Assembly (NCBI GenBank): GCA_963772165.1
Contig: CAVYWA010000010.1
Span: 1 to 64,000, forward strand
Source of the DNA: JAGVPT01 sp963772165
Lineage (GTDB): Bacteria; Bacteroidota; Ignavibacteria; UBA10030; UBA8401
Direction of reading: 5' to 3'
DNA: 64,000 nucleotides
In this document: in pieces, positions 1 through 8,143 of the stretch
Numbering within the stretch: the stretch's first letter is position 1
How the letters are laid out: each line of letters opens with the position of its first letter
Made by a program: the position numbers and the translations under genes
The notes under the pieces: generated by a model
The model's database searches: none
What the model saw: the letters and a program-made list of their open reading frames with translations, nothing else
What the model was told of the DNA's origin: nothing

Positions 1-73
1 TGGTTTCGATGCCGATGTCGGGGACACCGGCAAACCTGGCTGAGAGCTTGTCTGCAATTTCTTGGGGAGTCAT
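1..73 (-). CDS. nuoC: NADH-quinone oxidoreductase subunit C, N-terminal fragment
   Basis: Only the first 24 codons are inside the window (start ATG at 73-71); they read MTPQEIADKLSARFAGVPDI and run off the left edge. The identification rests on position. It lies 24 bases downstream of nuoB on the same strand, and nuoA-nuoB-nuoC is the standard order of the complex I operon. NuoC is a peripheral-arm subunit of the proton-pumping NADH:quinone oxidoreductase. The fragment is too short to show a domain. Confidence 0.6.
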   Translation of the reverse strand, partial: MTPQEIADKLSARFAGVPDIGIET

Positions 74-97
74 ACGGCTGATTGATCGTCGTTCGAA

Positions 98-592
98 TTA
101 CGCAATTTTTTTCTTCGCGAGACTTTCGTTTCGCACTTTTTCCTGCAGTTTCATCAATCCTTCAATCAATGCTTCCGGACGGGGCGGACAGCCCGGCACA
201 TAAACATCAACCGGGATAACGCGGTCAACGCCCTTGAGCACATGGTACCCATGCTCCCAATACGGCCCGCCGCAATTCGAGCAGCTGCCCATCGAAATCA
301 CATACCGTGGTTCCGCCATCTGGTCAAACAGTTTTTTGATCCGGGAAGCCATCTTTAACGTTACCGTGCCGGAGACGATCATCACATCGACTTGGCGCGG
401 AGTGGCGCGAGGTATGACGCCAAAGCGCATCATGTCGAAATTAGAGGCGGATGCCGCCATCATTTCGATGGCGCAGCACGCAAGCCCGAATTGCAATTGG
501 TACAGCGACGAAAGGCGGGCCCAATTCAGCAAACTATCGAGCGACGTAATGACGATATTGCTGTTATCGAACTGTTTGTCGAGAAGTCCCAT
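98..592 (-). CDS. nuoB: NADH-quinone oxidoreductase subunit B
   Basis: This is a complex I subunit carrying the N2 iron-sulfur cluster, the last cluster before quinone reduction at the junction of the peripheral and membrane arms. The 164-aa product has the expected cluster ligands: the adjacent pair Cys39-Cys40 in FGLACCAIEMM, Cys104 in GSCSNCGG, and Cys135 in VPGCPPRPE. The length is normal for the family. A purine-rich Shine-Dalgarno (AAGGAAA) precedes the ATG at 592. The gene follows nuoA by 10 bases and precedes nuoC, so the three are one operon. Confidence 0.96.
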   Translation of the reverse strand: MGLLDKQFDNSNIVITSLDSLLNWARLSSLYQLQFGLACCAIEMMAASASNFDMMRFGVIPRATPRQVDVMIVSGTVTLKMASRIKKLFDQMAEPRYVISMGSCSNCGGPYWEHGYHVLKGVDRVIPVDVYVPGCPPRPEALIEGLMKLQEKVRNESLAKKKIA

Positions 593-602
593 CGTTTTTT
601 CC

Positions 603-1046
603 TTACGCTGCTACGTGTTCGTTGACATCAGGAGCATCATCCGAGACGACACCGACTCCCTTGATGTACCGTGACACTTTCGGTACCGGCTTATCCCAAT
701 CCAGATCTCCCTTCACCCAAACGTATGCATATCCGACAATCAAGATTGCGAGGAACACAACCATCTCGATAAATGCGAACATGCCAAATTCTTTAAAGAC
801 GAGCGCCCATGGAAAGAGAAATACAACTTCGACGTCGAAGATGAGGAAGATGAGCGCCACGATGTAAAAGCGGATGTTGAATTTTACCCATGAATTGCCG
901 ATCGGCTCTTCGCCGCATTCATACGTTGAGAGTTTGCTAGGGTAGGGACGGCGCGGACGCAACGCCCATGAAGCTGCGAGGCCGCCTCCAGTGAAGACAG
1001 CTCCGATGAGGAGAAAAATTAATATTCTGCCAAAGTCAGTGAACAT
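603..1046 (-). CDS. nuoA: NADH-quinone oxidoreductase subunit A
   Basis: Small membrane subunit of complex I, 147 aa from the internal ATG at 1046 (MFTDFGRILIFLL). The open frame extends 15 codons further upstream, but that stretch is basic and not family-like. Three hydrophobic segments are visible (about residues 6-28, 64-84 and 92-114). The conserved loop YECGEEPIGNSWVKFNIRFY, which lines the quinone chamber in this family, is intact. It appears to be the first gene of the nuoABC run. Confidence 0.95.
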   Translation of the reverse strand: MFTDFGRILIFLLIGAVFTGGGLAASWALRPRRPYPSKLSTYECGEEPIGNSWVKFNIRFYIVALIFLIFDVEVVFLFPWALVFKEFGMFAFIEMVVFLAILIVGYAYVWVKGDLDWDKPVPKVSRYIKGVGVVSDDAPDVNEHVAA

Positions 1047-1146
1047 AAAAGTATTTTTTCGTCGGAAAAAACATGGCAAAAGAATGTACAACGGGCAGCT
1101 TCAATATAGAAACCTCATCCCACTGTATCAAGTACTCTCGCAAGCG

Positions 1147-1839
1147 TCAGGCGCTTACTTCAGCAATGTACCGGTCCACATCGCGCGCAGCCGTGGATGT
1201 CGGATAATCTTTCTTAACCTTTTTCAGCAGCTCGACAGCCCGGTCTTTTTCCCCCGACTTTCCAAAATTGCGGGCGGCATTCACCAAATTGTCGGCTGCG
1301 TTCGGGTCATCGCTATTCTTCAAAGCAGCTTTCTCATAGTTCTCAGCCGCTTTTTTGAAATTCCCTTTCGCTTCGTAACACGCCCCGATACCAGCAATGG
1401 CTGAATTTTCAACCAGAGTGTTGCTGCTGCCGCTGAAATCATTAAAATACTCTAGCGCTTTATCGTAATTCTGAGAATTGTAATAGGCATTGGCAAGGTA
1501 AAATTTTGCAATGTTCCCTGCTTTGGTGCTGCCGTAATTGTCGACGATCGACTGCAAACCGCTGATATTCCTTTCGGGAATTCCATTAATCGCAATCTGA
1601 TACTGGCCGTTATCGTAAAACGTAAATACTTTTGCCAGTTCAGAAGTCGCACGATCGTCGTTGGCGCGCATGTTATTTGAATAAAACCACAACGCTACCG
1701 CAAGAACGGCCACAACGCCGGCGACCGTTGAAACCCGTTTCTTGTTTTCGTCGTACCATACCTGAGCTTTGAAATATGTTGTGACGAGCGCGTCTTCTTT
1801 GATGACTCTTTGTGAAATTTTTTTCTTGGCACGAAGCAT
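1147..1839 (-). CDS. Membrane-anchored TPR protein, YfgM-like
   Basis: The 230-aa product has a charged N-terminal segment (1-33), one transmembrane helix at about 36-54 (VSTVAGVVAVLAVALWFY) and a C-terminal helical domain. That domain has at least two clear TPR units, for example NIAKFYLANAYYNSQNYDKA and the following ACYEAKGNFKKAAENYEKA. This is the architecture of YfgM-type periplasmic-facing proteins, which act around the Sec translocon and chaperones; that role is borrowed from the family. It lies upstream of nuoA on the same strand after about 100 bases and next to tRNA-Arg. Confidence 0.75.
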   Translation of the reverse strand: MLRAKKKISQRVIKEDALVTTYFKAQVWYDENKKRVSTVAGVVAVLAVALWFYSNNMRANDDRATSELAKVFTFYDNGQYQIAINGIPERNISGLQSIVDNYGSTKAGNIAKFYLANAYYNSQNYDKALEYFNDFSGSSNTLVENSAIAGIGACYEAKGNFKKAAENYEKAALKNSDDPNAADNLVNAARNFGKSGEKDRAVELLKKVKKDYPTSTAARDVDRYIAEVSA

Positions 1840-1874
1840 AGTAATCGAATATTATTTAGTGTATGAATCGCTCG

Positions 1875-1948
1875 TACGCTCGTCGGGAGTCGAACCCGAA
1901 ACCTTCAGCTTCGGAGGCTGACGCTCTATCCAGTTGAGCTACGAGCGC
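1875..1948 (-). tRNA. tRNA-Arg (anticodon CCG)
   Basis: A complete 74-nt cloverleaf can be folded by eye. The acceptor stem GCGCTCG pairs with CGAGCGT (one G-U pair), the D-arm holds AGCTCAACTGGATAGAGCG, the anticodon loop is CTCCGAA with CCG at positions 34-36, and the T-arm is TCGGG-TTCGACT-CCCGA. CCA is not encoded. It decodes CGG. It borders the AT-rich patch on its 5' side. Confidence 0.95.
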
Positions 1949-2282
1949 CAGTTAAAAATGGTCATTTTCATCAAAAGACATCTCTGAATTTTAACCATTT
2001 TGTTGAACCGTCCAAAAGTTTTCTACACTGTAGAATGAAATTGTTGAGTTTAATTGCGTTTCAAAGATATGATAATTGTGTCTAAAAATCAACCACTTCA
2101 TTATTAATGATAACTCTGTGTTGTTGAATTGCAGACATTAATGCTAAGTAAAGTTCAGAATTTCTACATATTGTCAAGAGACCATCTATCATCCGTATTT
2201 GAATTCTGATATTTGATTCTTCAAACGAGAATCGCTATAATTGCACACCATTCATCAGTTAATCATACGAAGGGGTGTCACT
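1949..2282. other. AT-rich intergenic stretch, no gene seen
   Basis: About 330 bases lie between tRNA-Arg and the orphan lipoprotein. Both strands are broken by frequent stops. Base composition is clearly more AT-rich than the flanking core genes, which marks the left edge of the accessory patch. I could not find a second copy of the tRNA end that would define an attachment site. Confidence 0.6.
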
Positions 2283-2876
2283 ATGATTAAACGCCTTGTC
2301 TCAACCATATCTATTTTCCTACCTCTTTCTTTTCTAATATTTGTTTCTCTTTCATGTGGCAAATCTGAGGAAGATATTAAAGAGGAGAAGTATAAGACAT
2401 CAGTGCAAACAGTAGATTCTATTAACGACATCGCTGCGCACGAACTCGTAACCAAATATCATGCCGTCTCTGAATGGGATACACTAAAACTCTTTACATA
2501 CGTTTATCAGAAAATATTCATAGAGGAAAATAGATTAATAAGCTTTGAAGGTGAAATTGAAGATGTGTCAACAATTGGTACTACTTATGTCTTAAAAGTT
2601 CAACATGGCGAAAATAGGTATAATCGCTACTTTGAGGCAGAGATTTCAGTTAGCAAAGAAATGTTTCAGTGGATGGAAAAGAAATTAAGTCATCATGATA
2701 TTGGTAACATCGGATGGTTTATTTTTAAGGTTCAAAAGATTGTTTCTTTGAGTCCCGAACTTACATCTGAATATGAATCAGAGGGTGAAGATTCTTATTC
2801 ATACTTGACTTATGATTTCAATAAAAGGTTAATAATTTTTAAAGGCGATATGGTGGATTTTTATTTTCTACGATGA
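2283..2876 (+). CDS. Hypothetical lipoprotein
   Basis: I do not recognise this 197-aa protein. The chosen start is the ATG at 2283, which has AAGGGG about 8 bases upstream and places a type II signal peptide at the N-terminus. That signal has basic MIKRL, a hydrophobic core, and lipobox SLSCG with the modified Cys at residue 25. The mature part is acidic (EEDIKEEKYK) and contains a stretch of beta-type sequence near ENRLISFEGEIEDVSTIGTTYVLKV that could be an OB-like fold; this is only an impression. Codon use is AT-rich compared with the neighbouring core genes. Probably acquired. Confidence 0.7.
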   Translation: MIKRLVSTISIFLPLSFLIFVSLSCGKSEEDIKEEKYKTSVQTVDSINDIAAHELVTKYHAVSEWDTLKLFTYVYQKIFIEENRLISFEGEIEDVSTIGTTYVLKVQHGENRYNRYFEAEISVSKEMFQWMEKKLSHHDIGNIGWFIFKVQKIVSLSPELTSEYESEGEDSYSYLTYDFNKRLIIFKGDMVDFYFLR

Positions 2877-2942
2877 ATTGTAAATGCTTTTGAGTGAAGC
2901 ATATTACGGACTTTAATTTAAATATTTTAAAGTGATAATATT

Positions 2943-3680
2943 ATGGCAGTCTTAGGTAAGTTGTCCCCCGAATCAATAAAGAGTGTAGCTGATTTAGGAG
3001 AAGAAGCCCGCACTCTTGTAGAAAAAGGAGAACTTGACCCTAAAGACATTGGCAAATATGTACGGGAGAAATTAAATGCACAATCATTGCCGGAGGAAGC
3101 CGCAACGGAGTTTCAAGACAAGAGTGTAGACGAAACGGAAGAACAACCTATAAATGAACCTGCAAGTGAACCGCCTCGCGAAACAAACATCATGCAAATT
3201 CTTTTTGCGAAGTCTCTGACAGTCATAAAACAATCAATCGTTTTATTTAATCAGAACATCAATATCACATATCTTCTTGGATTCTCAATTCTTGTATTTC
3301 TACTAATTATTTCACAACAACTTTCAGATATTAAAAACGAATTAAGAACTATTGTAATTATTCAAAAGAAAGTGCACACCAACCAAGATATGCAGATAGG
3401 GCGTCTATCTTCAGAACAACAGGACTTCGTCCTATTGAGTACAACAGAACAAATTGAAAAATGGGACAATTTAAGTTCCTCTGAGAAACCTGAGTATTTT
3501 CTTCTAATAAGCCTAAAAGGGCAAATTGAAGTGTGGAACAAAATGAATCCTTCTGAGAAACCGAAGTATGCAAAAGTATTCAAAGACGAAATGGGTGAAG
3601 CTGAATTTCAGAGCATTGGAATGACACCTGAGGAAGTGATGAAACTTCGTATTGAAGCAGATACATTCATTGAAAAATAG
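2943..3680 (+). CDS. Hypothetical single-pass membrane protein with a duplicated motif
   Basis: 245 aa, not recognised. The N-terminal 85 residues are charged and probably cytoplasmic (a helical part followed by an acidic, proline-containing linker). One transmembrane segment lies at about 109-126 (TYLLGFSILVFLLIISQQ), followed by a helical part. In the C-terminal part a unit of about 30 residues occurs twice: EQIEKWDNLSSSEKPEYF and GQIEVWNKMNPSEKPKYA. The two SSEKP/PSEKP cores are nearly superimposable. The gene shares the AT-rich composition of its neighbours at 2283 and 3701. Confidence 0.7.
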   Translation: MAVLGKLSPESIKSVADLGEEARTLVEKGELDPKDIGKYVREKLNAQSLPEEAATEFQDKSVDETEEQPINEPASEPPRETNIMQILFAKSLTVIKQSIVLFNQNINITYLLGFSILVFLLIISQQLSDIKNELRTIVIIQKKVHTNQDMQIGRLSSEQQDFVLLSTTEQIEKWDNLSSSEKPEYFLLISLKGQIEVWNKMNPSEKPKYAKVFKDEMGEAEFQSIGMTPEEVMKLRIEADTFIEK

Positions 3681-3700
3681 TAAACTGAAAGGAAGCGCCC

Positions 3701-3937
3701 ATGGCAGAAATCATCTTTGAAGAACCCGACACAGAAACAGATAAACCCTTTTATGAGAGAATGAGGCTGAAGGCAATCACCAAGATTACACCACTTACTT
3801 GTCCAAATGACAAAGAAGCCCACGTGCGTATATACATCAATGCAAATAAAGGTAAATTTCAAGTTGATGTTGCGGCGTGTTGTCCTGAGTTTGAGGAGTT
3901 GGCAAGGAAAGCTTTATTTCCGTATGCCGAAAAATAA
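3701..3937 (+). CDS. Small hypothetical protein
   Basis: 78 aa with a good Shine-Dalgarno (GAAAGGAAG) 7 bases before the ATG, and 20 bases downstream of the membrane protein, so probably co-transcribed. Three cysteines are present (TCPND and AACCPEF). The C-terminal half looks like a small beta-strand/helix domain (VRIYINANKGKFQVDVAACC). I do not recognise a family. It converges with the toxin gene, leaving only 5 bases between the stops. Confidence 0.6.
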   Translation: MAEIIFEEPDTETDKPFYERMRLKAITKITPLTCPNDKEAHVRIYINANKGKFQVDVAACCPEFEELARKALFPYAEK

Positions 3938-3942
3938 CCGTC

Positions 3943-4212
3943 CTACTCAAACAAATCCGAGTGCGAGCCCGTACGAACTAGAACAAGTTCGGTTTCATTC
4001 AGCAGATATATCAACAACCAATCGGGCTCTATGTGACACTCTCGGCAGTCTTTATACTCTCCTAGAAGTGCATGGTCCCTATACCGAGTTTCCAACCCTT
4101 TTTCACTTGCCAAACAGCGAATAACGTTATGCAGTTTTTCAATTTCACAACCACGTTTCACACAACGTTTGTAATCTTTTTTGAATTGAGAAACACCCCG
4201 CGTGATAAGCAT
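3943..4212 (-). CDS. YafQ-type mRNA interferase toxin (RelE superfamily)
   Basis: The 89-aa product is the length of YafQ/RelE toxins. It carries the diagnostic block RECHIEPDWLLIY and the terminal TGSHSDLFE, which hold the histidine and aspartate residues used for ribosome-dependent mRNA cleavage in YafQ. The start ATG at 4212 overlaps the antitoxin stop by one base (TAATG), so translation is coupled. Family knowledge predicts that the toxin is neutralised by the upstream DinJ-like protein. Confidence 0.9.
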   Translation of the reverse strand: MLITRGVSQFKKDYKRCVKRGCEIEKLHNVIRCLASEKGLETRYRDHALLGEYKDCRECHIEPDWLLIYLLNETELVLVRTGSHSDLFE

Positions 4213-4469
4213 TATTTTCCAAGTTCCTCAACAAGCGCATCGGTAGATTTGAATTTTTTCCCTTTGCCGCTCCGCGCTTCTGCAATTGCTTTGCGGGTTG
4301 TTGCATTCGGTATTCTTACATCAAACGGCAGCCCTTTGTAATTCTTCACATGGCGGAAGAAGAGCGTCACCGCTTGCGTGGTGTTCAAACCTATTTCGCG
4401 AAGTATTCCTTCGACTTCTTGCTTCAGCTTTGGCTCAACCCTCGCGTTAATCATGGCACTCTTCGCCAT
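4212..4469 (-). CDS. RelB/DinJ-family antitoxin
   Basis: 85 aa from the ATG at 4469 (MAKSAMINARVEPKLKQEVE), preceded by GAAGGTG. The open frame continues upstream through the operator and promoter, so that longer start is rejected. The N-terminal ribbon-helix-helix (residues 5-45: NARVEPKLKQEVEGILREIG, then TQAVTLFFRHV) is the DNA-binding and dimer part of DinJ antitoxins. The C-terminus is the toxin-binding tail. It is autoregulatory by family precedent; see the inverted repeat upstream. Confidence 0.9.
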   Translation of the reverse strand: MAKSAMINARVEPKLKQEVEGILREIGLNTTQAVTLFFRHVKNYKGLPFDVRIPNATTRKAIAEARSGKGKKFKSTDALVEELGK

Positions 4470-4513
4470 AATAACACCTTCTGTTTGTTTTTGTGATTGT
4501 ATTACACTGGAAT

Positions 4514-4544
4514 ACAATGTATCGCATTTGACATACATTGTCAA
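4514..4544 (-). promoter_or_regulatory. Operator and promoter of the toxin-antitoxin operon
   Basis: A perfect 9-bp inverted repeat, ACAATGTAT at 4514-4522 and ATACATTGT at 4533-4541, lies 45 bases upstream of the antitoxin start. On the minus strand TTGACA (4544-4539) and TACATT 17 bases later form a plausible sigma-70 promoter, so the palindrome covers the promoter. That is the arrangement expected for ribbon-helix-helix autorepression. Binding itself is inferred. Confidence 0.65.
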
Positions 4545-4602
4545 GGACGGTATTCGAATCTTCGAATTAAATAATCAGCCAGTCCAGCATGAAAATTATC
4601 GG

Positions 4603-5739
4603 CTATAACCTCTTGACACCGATGCCCGGGCTGTCGTTCAGCGTTACTTTGCCGTCGACAACTTTCATCCCTTCGAAAACGTCATTCCTGATCAGAAGTG
4701 CACCGTCCAAATCGGCCCAGTCGGCCATCGGTGAGAGATGCGAAGCGGCGGAGATTGCGCACGATGTCTCGGTCATGCAGCCGATCATCAGCTTCATTCC
4801 GAGTGAACGCGCGAGAATCATCATCTTGTGCGCTTCTCTCATCCCGGTAGACTTCATCAGCTTGATGTTGATGCCCGAATATGCGCCGTGTGCTTTTTGT
4901 ACATCCGCCAAACGCTGAACCGCTTCATCACCCATGATCGGAAGAGGGCTCCGTTCGGTCAACCACGCATGTTCTTCGAACCATGTTCTCGGCATCGGCT
5001 GCTCGACAAACACGACTCCTTTCTCCTTCAACCAATACACCATGTCGAGCGCAAACTGTTTGTCCTTCCATCCTTCATTGATGTCAACGCAGAGAGGCTT
5101 GTCCGTAACGGAGCGGATCGTCTCAATCATTTCTTTGTCGGTGTCGCGACCCAGTTTTACTTTTAGGATCTTGAATTCCGCAGCCTCCCGTACTTTCTGA
5201 CGGACGACATCCGGCGTGTCAATGCCGATCGTGAACGACGTGTTCGGCGTCTTTTCTTTTGGAAAACCCCAGATGTTGTACCACGGCTGGTTCATAATTT
5301 TACCGGCGAGGTCGTGCAGCGCGATATCGACCGAGGCCTTCGCAGCCGGATTCCCCGGGGCAATCGCGTCGACATCGCTCAATATCGTTTCCAACTCAAA
5401 AGGATTTCCATACTTACCAAGATTGATTTTCGACAGGAATGAAAGAACGCTTTCATGAGATTCCCCGAGGTACGGCGGCATGGACGCCTCGCCGTAGCCA
5501 ACAATATTTCCGTATTCGATTTGCGTCAGCACAACAGGAGTGGTGGAGCGTGAACTTGAAGAGAGGGTGAAAGTATGCTTTAATTCCAGCGTGTAGGGTT
5601 TGAACGTTAGTGCGAGCCGGGTGGAGCTCGCGCCGTTGAGATACGCAGCAGCCAACGCGTCCGGAGACCGTCCAGCAAGGATGGACGAGCCGGCTGCGAA
5701 CGCTGATGCTTTCATGAAATCTCTGCGCGTCTGGGGCAC
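4603..5739 (-). CDS. Tat-exported dipeptide epimerase (enolase superfamily)
   Basis: The 378-aa product begins with a twin-arginine signal (TRRDFMKASAFAAGSSILAG), so it is predicted to be folded before export. The mature part is an enolase-superfamily muconate-lactonizing/epimerase type. It has the KxK base motif in ILKVKLGRDT, the metal-binding residues in LCVDINEGW, VFVEQPMP and GDEAV, and the second-base lysine in INIKLMKSTGM. This fits L-Ala-D/L-Glu epimerase-type enzymes, which recycle peptidoglycan peptides. Substrate within the family cannot be read from sequence alone. It is a single gene with no clear partners. Confidence 0.82.
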   Translation of the reverse strand: MPQTRRDFMKASAFAAGSSILAGRSPDALAAAYLNGASSTRLALTFKPYTLELKHTFTLSSSSRSTTPVVLTQIEYGNIVGYGEASMPPYLGESHESVLSFLSKINLGKYGNPFELETILSDVDAIAPGNPAAKASVDIALHDLAGKIMNQPWYNIWGFPKEKTPNTSFTIGIDTPDVVRQKVREAAEFKILKVKLGRDTDKEMIETIRSVTDKPLCVDINEGWKDKQFALDMVYWLKEKGVVFVEQPMPRTWFEEHAWLTERSPLPIMGDEAVQRLADVQKAHGAYSGINIKLMKSTGMREAHKMMILARSLGMKLMIGCMTETSCAISAASHLSPMADWADLDGALLIRNDVFEGMKVVDGKVTLNDSPGIGVKRL

Positions 5740-5846
5740 AAAAAAAATCCTCGTGCTGTTCCTGCAAAAAAAAACGAGCGCTGAAATAAAGGTCCCTACA
5801 TGAACCCTAGCGCGGTCTGCGGTTATCCAACACCCCCGTTATACAT

Positions 5847-6404
5847 TTACACTCGTTCATCAACGAAATCGCGTTCGTCCGAACGGACGACGAGCACGGG
5901 GCACGGCGCTTTGCGAACAATCTTTTCGGCCGTACTGCCGAAGAGAACATGCTCAACGCCGGAGTGCCCATGCGTCGCAACGATGATGAGCTCGATTTTT
6001 TCATCCTTGGCGAATGAAACAACTTCGACGAACGGCAACCCGACCTTCACGAACGCTTCCGCCGGGACAGCACCTTTGATTTCATTCTTGATCAATTCTT
6101 GAAGTTCCTGTTCGCCTTTCGTTCGCAATTCATTCTCAACGTTCGGCATGCCGATCTGTCCAAAGCTGAAATCGGCCGGGTAGATTGTCGGCTCGACGAC
6201 GTAGAGCAAATAAATCGCCGCGTTGAACTGCCGGGCAAACGGGACAGCATAGTGAAGTGCTTTTTTCGAATAATCGGAGAAATCGATCGGAACGAGAATT
6301 TTACGGAGCGCTATCGTTGAAGCTGGATGTGTAGGTTTCTTGACGCGGGCTGTTGTTCTTTTTGGCTGAACATTTCTTTTCTTCGGCGCTTTTTTCGTTT
6401 TCAT
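5847..6404 (-). CDS. Universal stress protein (UspA family)
   Basis: 185 aa from the ATG at 6404, which has GGAGG at good spacing; an in-frame GTG two codons upstream is less likely. A lysine/arginine-rich tail of about 35 residues precedes the Usp domain, which starts at IRKILVPIDFSDYS-like sequence. The ATP-binding signature ATHGHSGVEHVLFGSTAEKI followed by PCPVLVVR is intact, so this is the nucleotide-binding subclass. The basic extension is unusual. The gene follows the cyclic-nucleotide-binding gene by 12 bases. Confidence 0.88.
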   Translation of the reverse strand: MKTKKAPKKRNVQPKRTTARVKKPTHPASTIALRKILVPIDFSDYSKKALHYAVPFARQFNAAIYLLYVVEPTIYPADFSFGQIGMPNVENELRTKGEQELQELIKNEIKGAVPAEAFVKVGLPFVEVVSFAKDEKIELIIVATHGHSGVEHVLFGSTAEKIVRKAPCPVLVVRSDERDFVDERV

Positions 6405-6416
6405 GTCCACCTCCGG

Positions 6417-6977
6417 TCATGATGAAGATTTCAATGCATCGAGTTCTGCGCGTACCGTGGAAAGCTCCTGGTTCGCGTGACGCAGCCGCTCTGCGATCAT
6501 CCCCGCCACCTTCAGAACGATTTTTAAGCCGGTGCCCGGCGTTTTCTCCATAATTTCAAATAAATCCAGGCGGAAAAATCCAATCAAGCTTGTATCCGTC
6601 AAAGCGATGACCGATGCTGAACGCGGCGATTCGTCGAGCAATGACAACTCGCCGAAGAAATCCCCATCCTTCAACACTGCCAGCTCTTTTTTCGTCCCGT
6701 TTGCGCCGAGCAGAATGACGGAAACTTCGCCCTCTTCAACAACGTACATTCCTAGCCCTGGATCGTTCTGAAAACACACATATTCGCCGGCAACATACTG
6801 GCGGCGATGAACAATTCCGGCAACCTGGCGAAGCTCGCGCGCTTTCAAATTCTCAAACGCCGGTATCTTTAACAACATCTCTTCGATGGTTGTCGGTTTC
6901 CGTTTTATGCGGAAAACATTCTTCCACTCCAAATTTTCAGATTTCTGAATGATCTTTCGGAATCGTTCTATGGCCAC
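6417..6977 (-). CDS. Cyclic-nucleotide-binding domain protein without HTH
   Basis: The GTG at 6977 is preferred because AAGGAAGG sits 6 bases upstream; an in-frame ATG at 7034 would add 19 residues. The 186-aa product has one cNMP-binding domain: YVAGEYVCFQNDPGLGMYVV, then DGDFFGELSLLDESPRSASV, the phosphate-binding cassette with Gly-Glu and Arg-Ser-Ala. The C-terminus is a short coiled helix (ERLRHANQELSTVRAELDAL) and not a helix-turn-helix. It is therefore a signalling protein and not a Crp-type transcription factor. It is followed by the Usp gene. Confidence 0.82.
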   Translation of the reverse strand: MAIERFRKIIQKSENLEWKNVFRIKRKPTTIEEMLLKIPAFENLKARELRQVAGIVHRRQYVAGEYVCFQNDPGLGMYVVEEGEVSVILLGANGTKKELAVLKDGDFFGELSLLDESPRSASVIALTDTSLIGFFRLDLFEIMEKTPGTGLKIVLKVAGMIAERLRHANQELSTVRAELDALKSSS

Positions 6978-7096
6978 AGTAAGCCTTCCTTTGCCCGAAA
7001 GGGACGATGAGGGGGCACGATTGATGATATACAATAGTACAGCATGATAGAACTATAATCAACATGCTTATCAATGCTGAAAATAAAGCTGCGTCT

Positions 7097-8017
7097 CTAC
7101 TTAATAAAGTTCAACCAACCATGGGGATCTTTTCCCTTTTCCACGACGTTCGTGAAACGCTTCTGGAGTTCGAGCGTTACCGGGCCCGGTTTCCCCTCTC
7201 CCACCGTCATGCGGTCGATTGATCTGATCGGGGTAATTTCTGCCGCTGTTCCGGAGAAAAAAACCTCGTCTGCAATGTAGAGCATTTCACGCGGAATATG
7301 CGATTCGGCGATCGGGATCCCTGCATCCTTAGCAAGAGTGATCACCGAAGAGCGTGTGATTCCGGGCAGCAACGCGTCGATGAGCGGCGGGGTGACGATA
7401 GCCCCATCCCGCACAACGAAAATATTCTCGCCGCTTCCTTCACTGATTTGCCCATGGGTGTCGAGCGCGATTCCTTCGGCATAACCGTCGGCCAAAGCCT
7501 CGAGTTTGATGAGCTGAGAATTCATGTAATTCGCTCCGGTCTTCGCCATTGTCGGCAGCGTATTCGCTGCCGGGCGCGCCCACGATGCCACACGCACATC
7601 GATACCCTTCTCAATGGCATCCGCACCAAGGTATTTTCCCCATTCCCACACGACAATGCTCACGTCGATCGGACAACCGACAGGACTAACGCCAACGTCT
7701 CCGTACCCCCGATACACAACCGGGCGAATATAGCACGCCTTCAATTTATTCGCTTTGATCGTTTCCTTGATCGCCGCTTCTATTTCTTTTTTCGTGTACG
7801 GAATTTCCGCGCGATAAATTCTGGCGGAATCGAACAACCGGTCGATGTGTTTATCCAGACGAAAAATTGCCGAGCCCTTTTTTGTCTCATAGCATCGAAT
7901 GCCTTCGAACCAGCTGCTGCCGTAGTGCACGACATGCGACATCACGTGGATTTTTGCATCATCCCAATTGACAAGCTTCCCGTTCATCCATATTTTTTCA
8001 ACTTTTTTTACTGCCAT
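7097..8017 (-). CDS. ilvE: Branched-chain amino acid aminotransferase
   Basis: 306 aa from the ATG at 8017 (MAVKKVEKIWMNG; AGGA upstream). It is a fold-type IV PLP enzyme that transfers the amino group between Leu/Ile/Val and 2-oxoglutarate. Family blocks are clear: HVVHYGSSWFEGIRCY near the N-terminus, the PLP lysine in TMAKTGANYMNSQ, EGIALDTHGQISEGSGENIF, and the phosphate-binding SGTAAEITPI. Length and motif order match IlvE. The gene stands alone, with a heptamer-repeat hairpin between it and the next gene upstream. Confidence 0.93.
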   Translation of the reverse strand: MAVKKVEKIWMNGKLVNWDDAKIHVMSHVVHYGSSWFEGIRCYETKKGSAIFRLDKHIDRLFDSARIYRAEIPYTKKEIEAAIKETIKANKLKACYIRPVVYRGYGDVGVSPVGCPIDVSIVVWEWGKYLGADAIEKGIDVRVASWARPAANTLPTMAKTGANYMNSQLIKLEALADGYAEGIALDTHGQISEGSGENIFVVRDGAIVTPPLIDALLPGITRSSVITLAKDAGIPIAESHIPREMLYIADEVFFSGTAAEITPIRSIDRMTVGEGKPGPVTLELQKRFTNVVEKGKDPHGWLNFIK

Positions 8018-8058
8018 GGCGTTTGTCCTGTTTTTAGAATTCACGATACCCGTGGGAC

Positions 8059-8143
8059 GTTAAAAGTGAGGCGCGGCTTGTTGGAGCATGTCTTCATGCC
8101 ATTTCCCTTTTCTCACTTTTCACTTTGACTTTTAACTTATACT
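8059..8143. repeat. Heptamer repeat array with facing arms
   Basis: The gap between ilvE and the GNAT gene contains a left arm GTTAAAAGTGAG (8059-8070) and a right arm made of ACTTTTC/ACTTTTA/ACTTATA-type 7-mers (8112-8140). The left arm is the reverse complement of the ends of the right arm. The right arm runs into the TAG stop of the GNAT gene (8142-8144). The words match those at 53588-53677. Confidence 0.6.

Noticed and set aside
1875..4560. tRNA-integrated island with attachment sites
   Set aside because: I found no second copy of the tRNA end and no integrase, and the patch lies on the 5' side of the tRNA.
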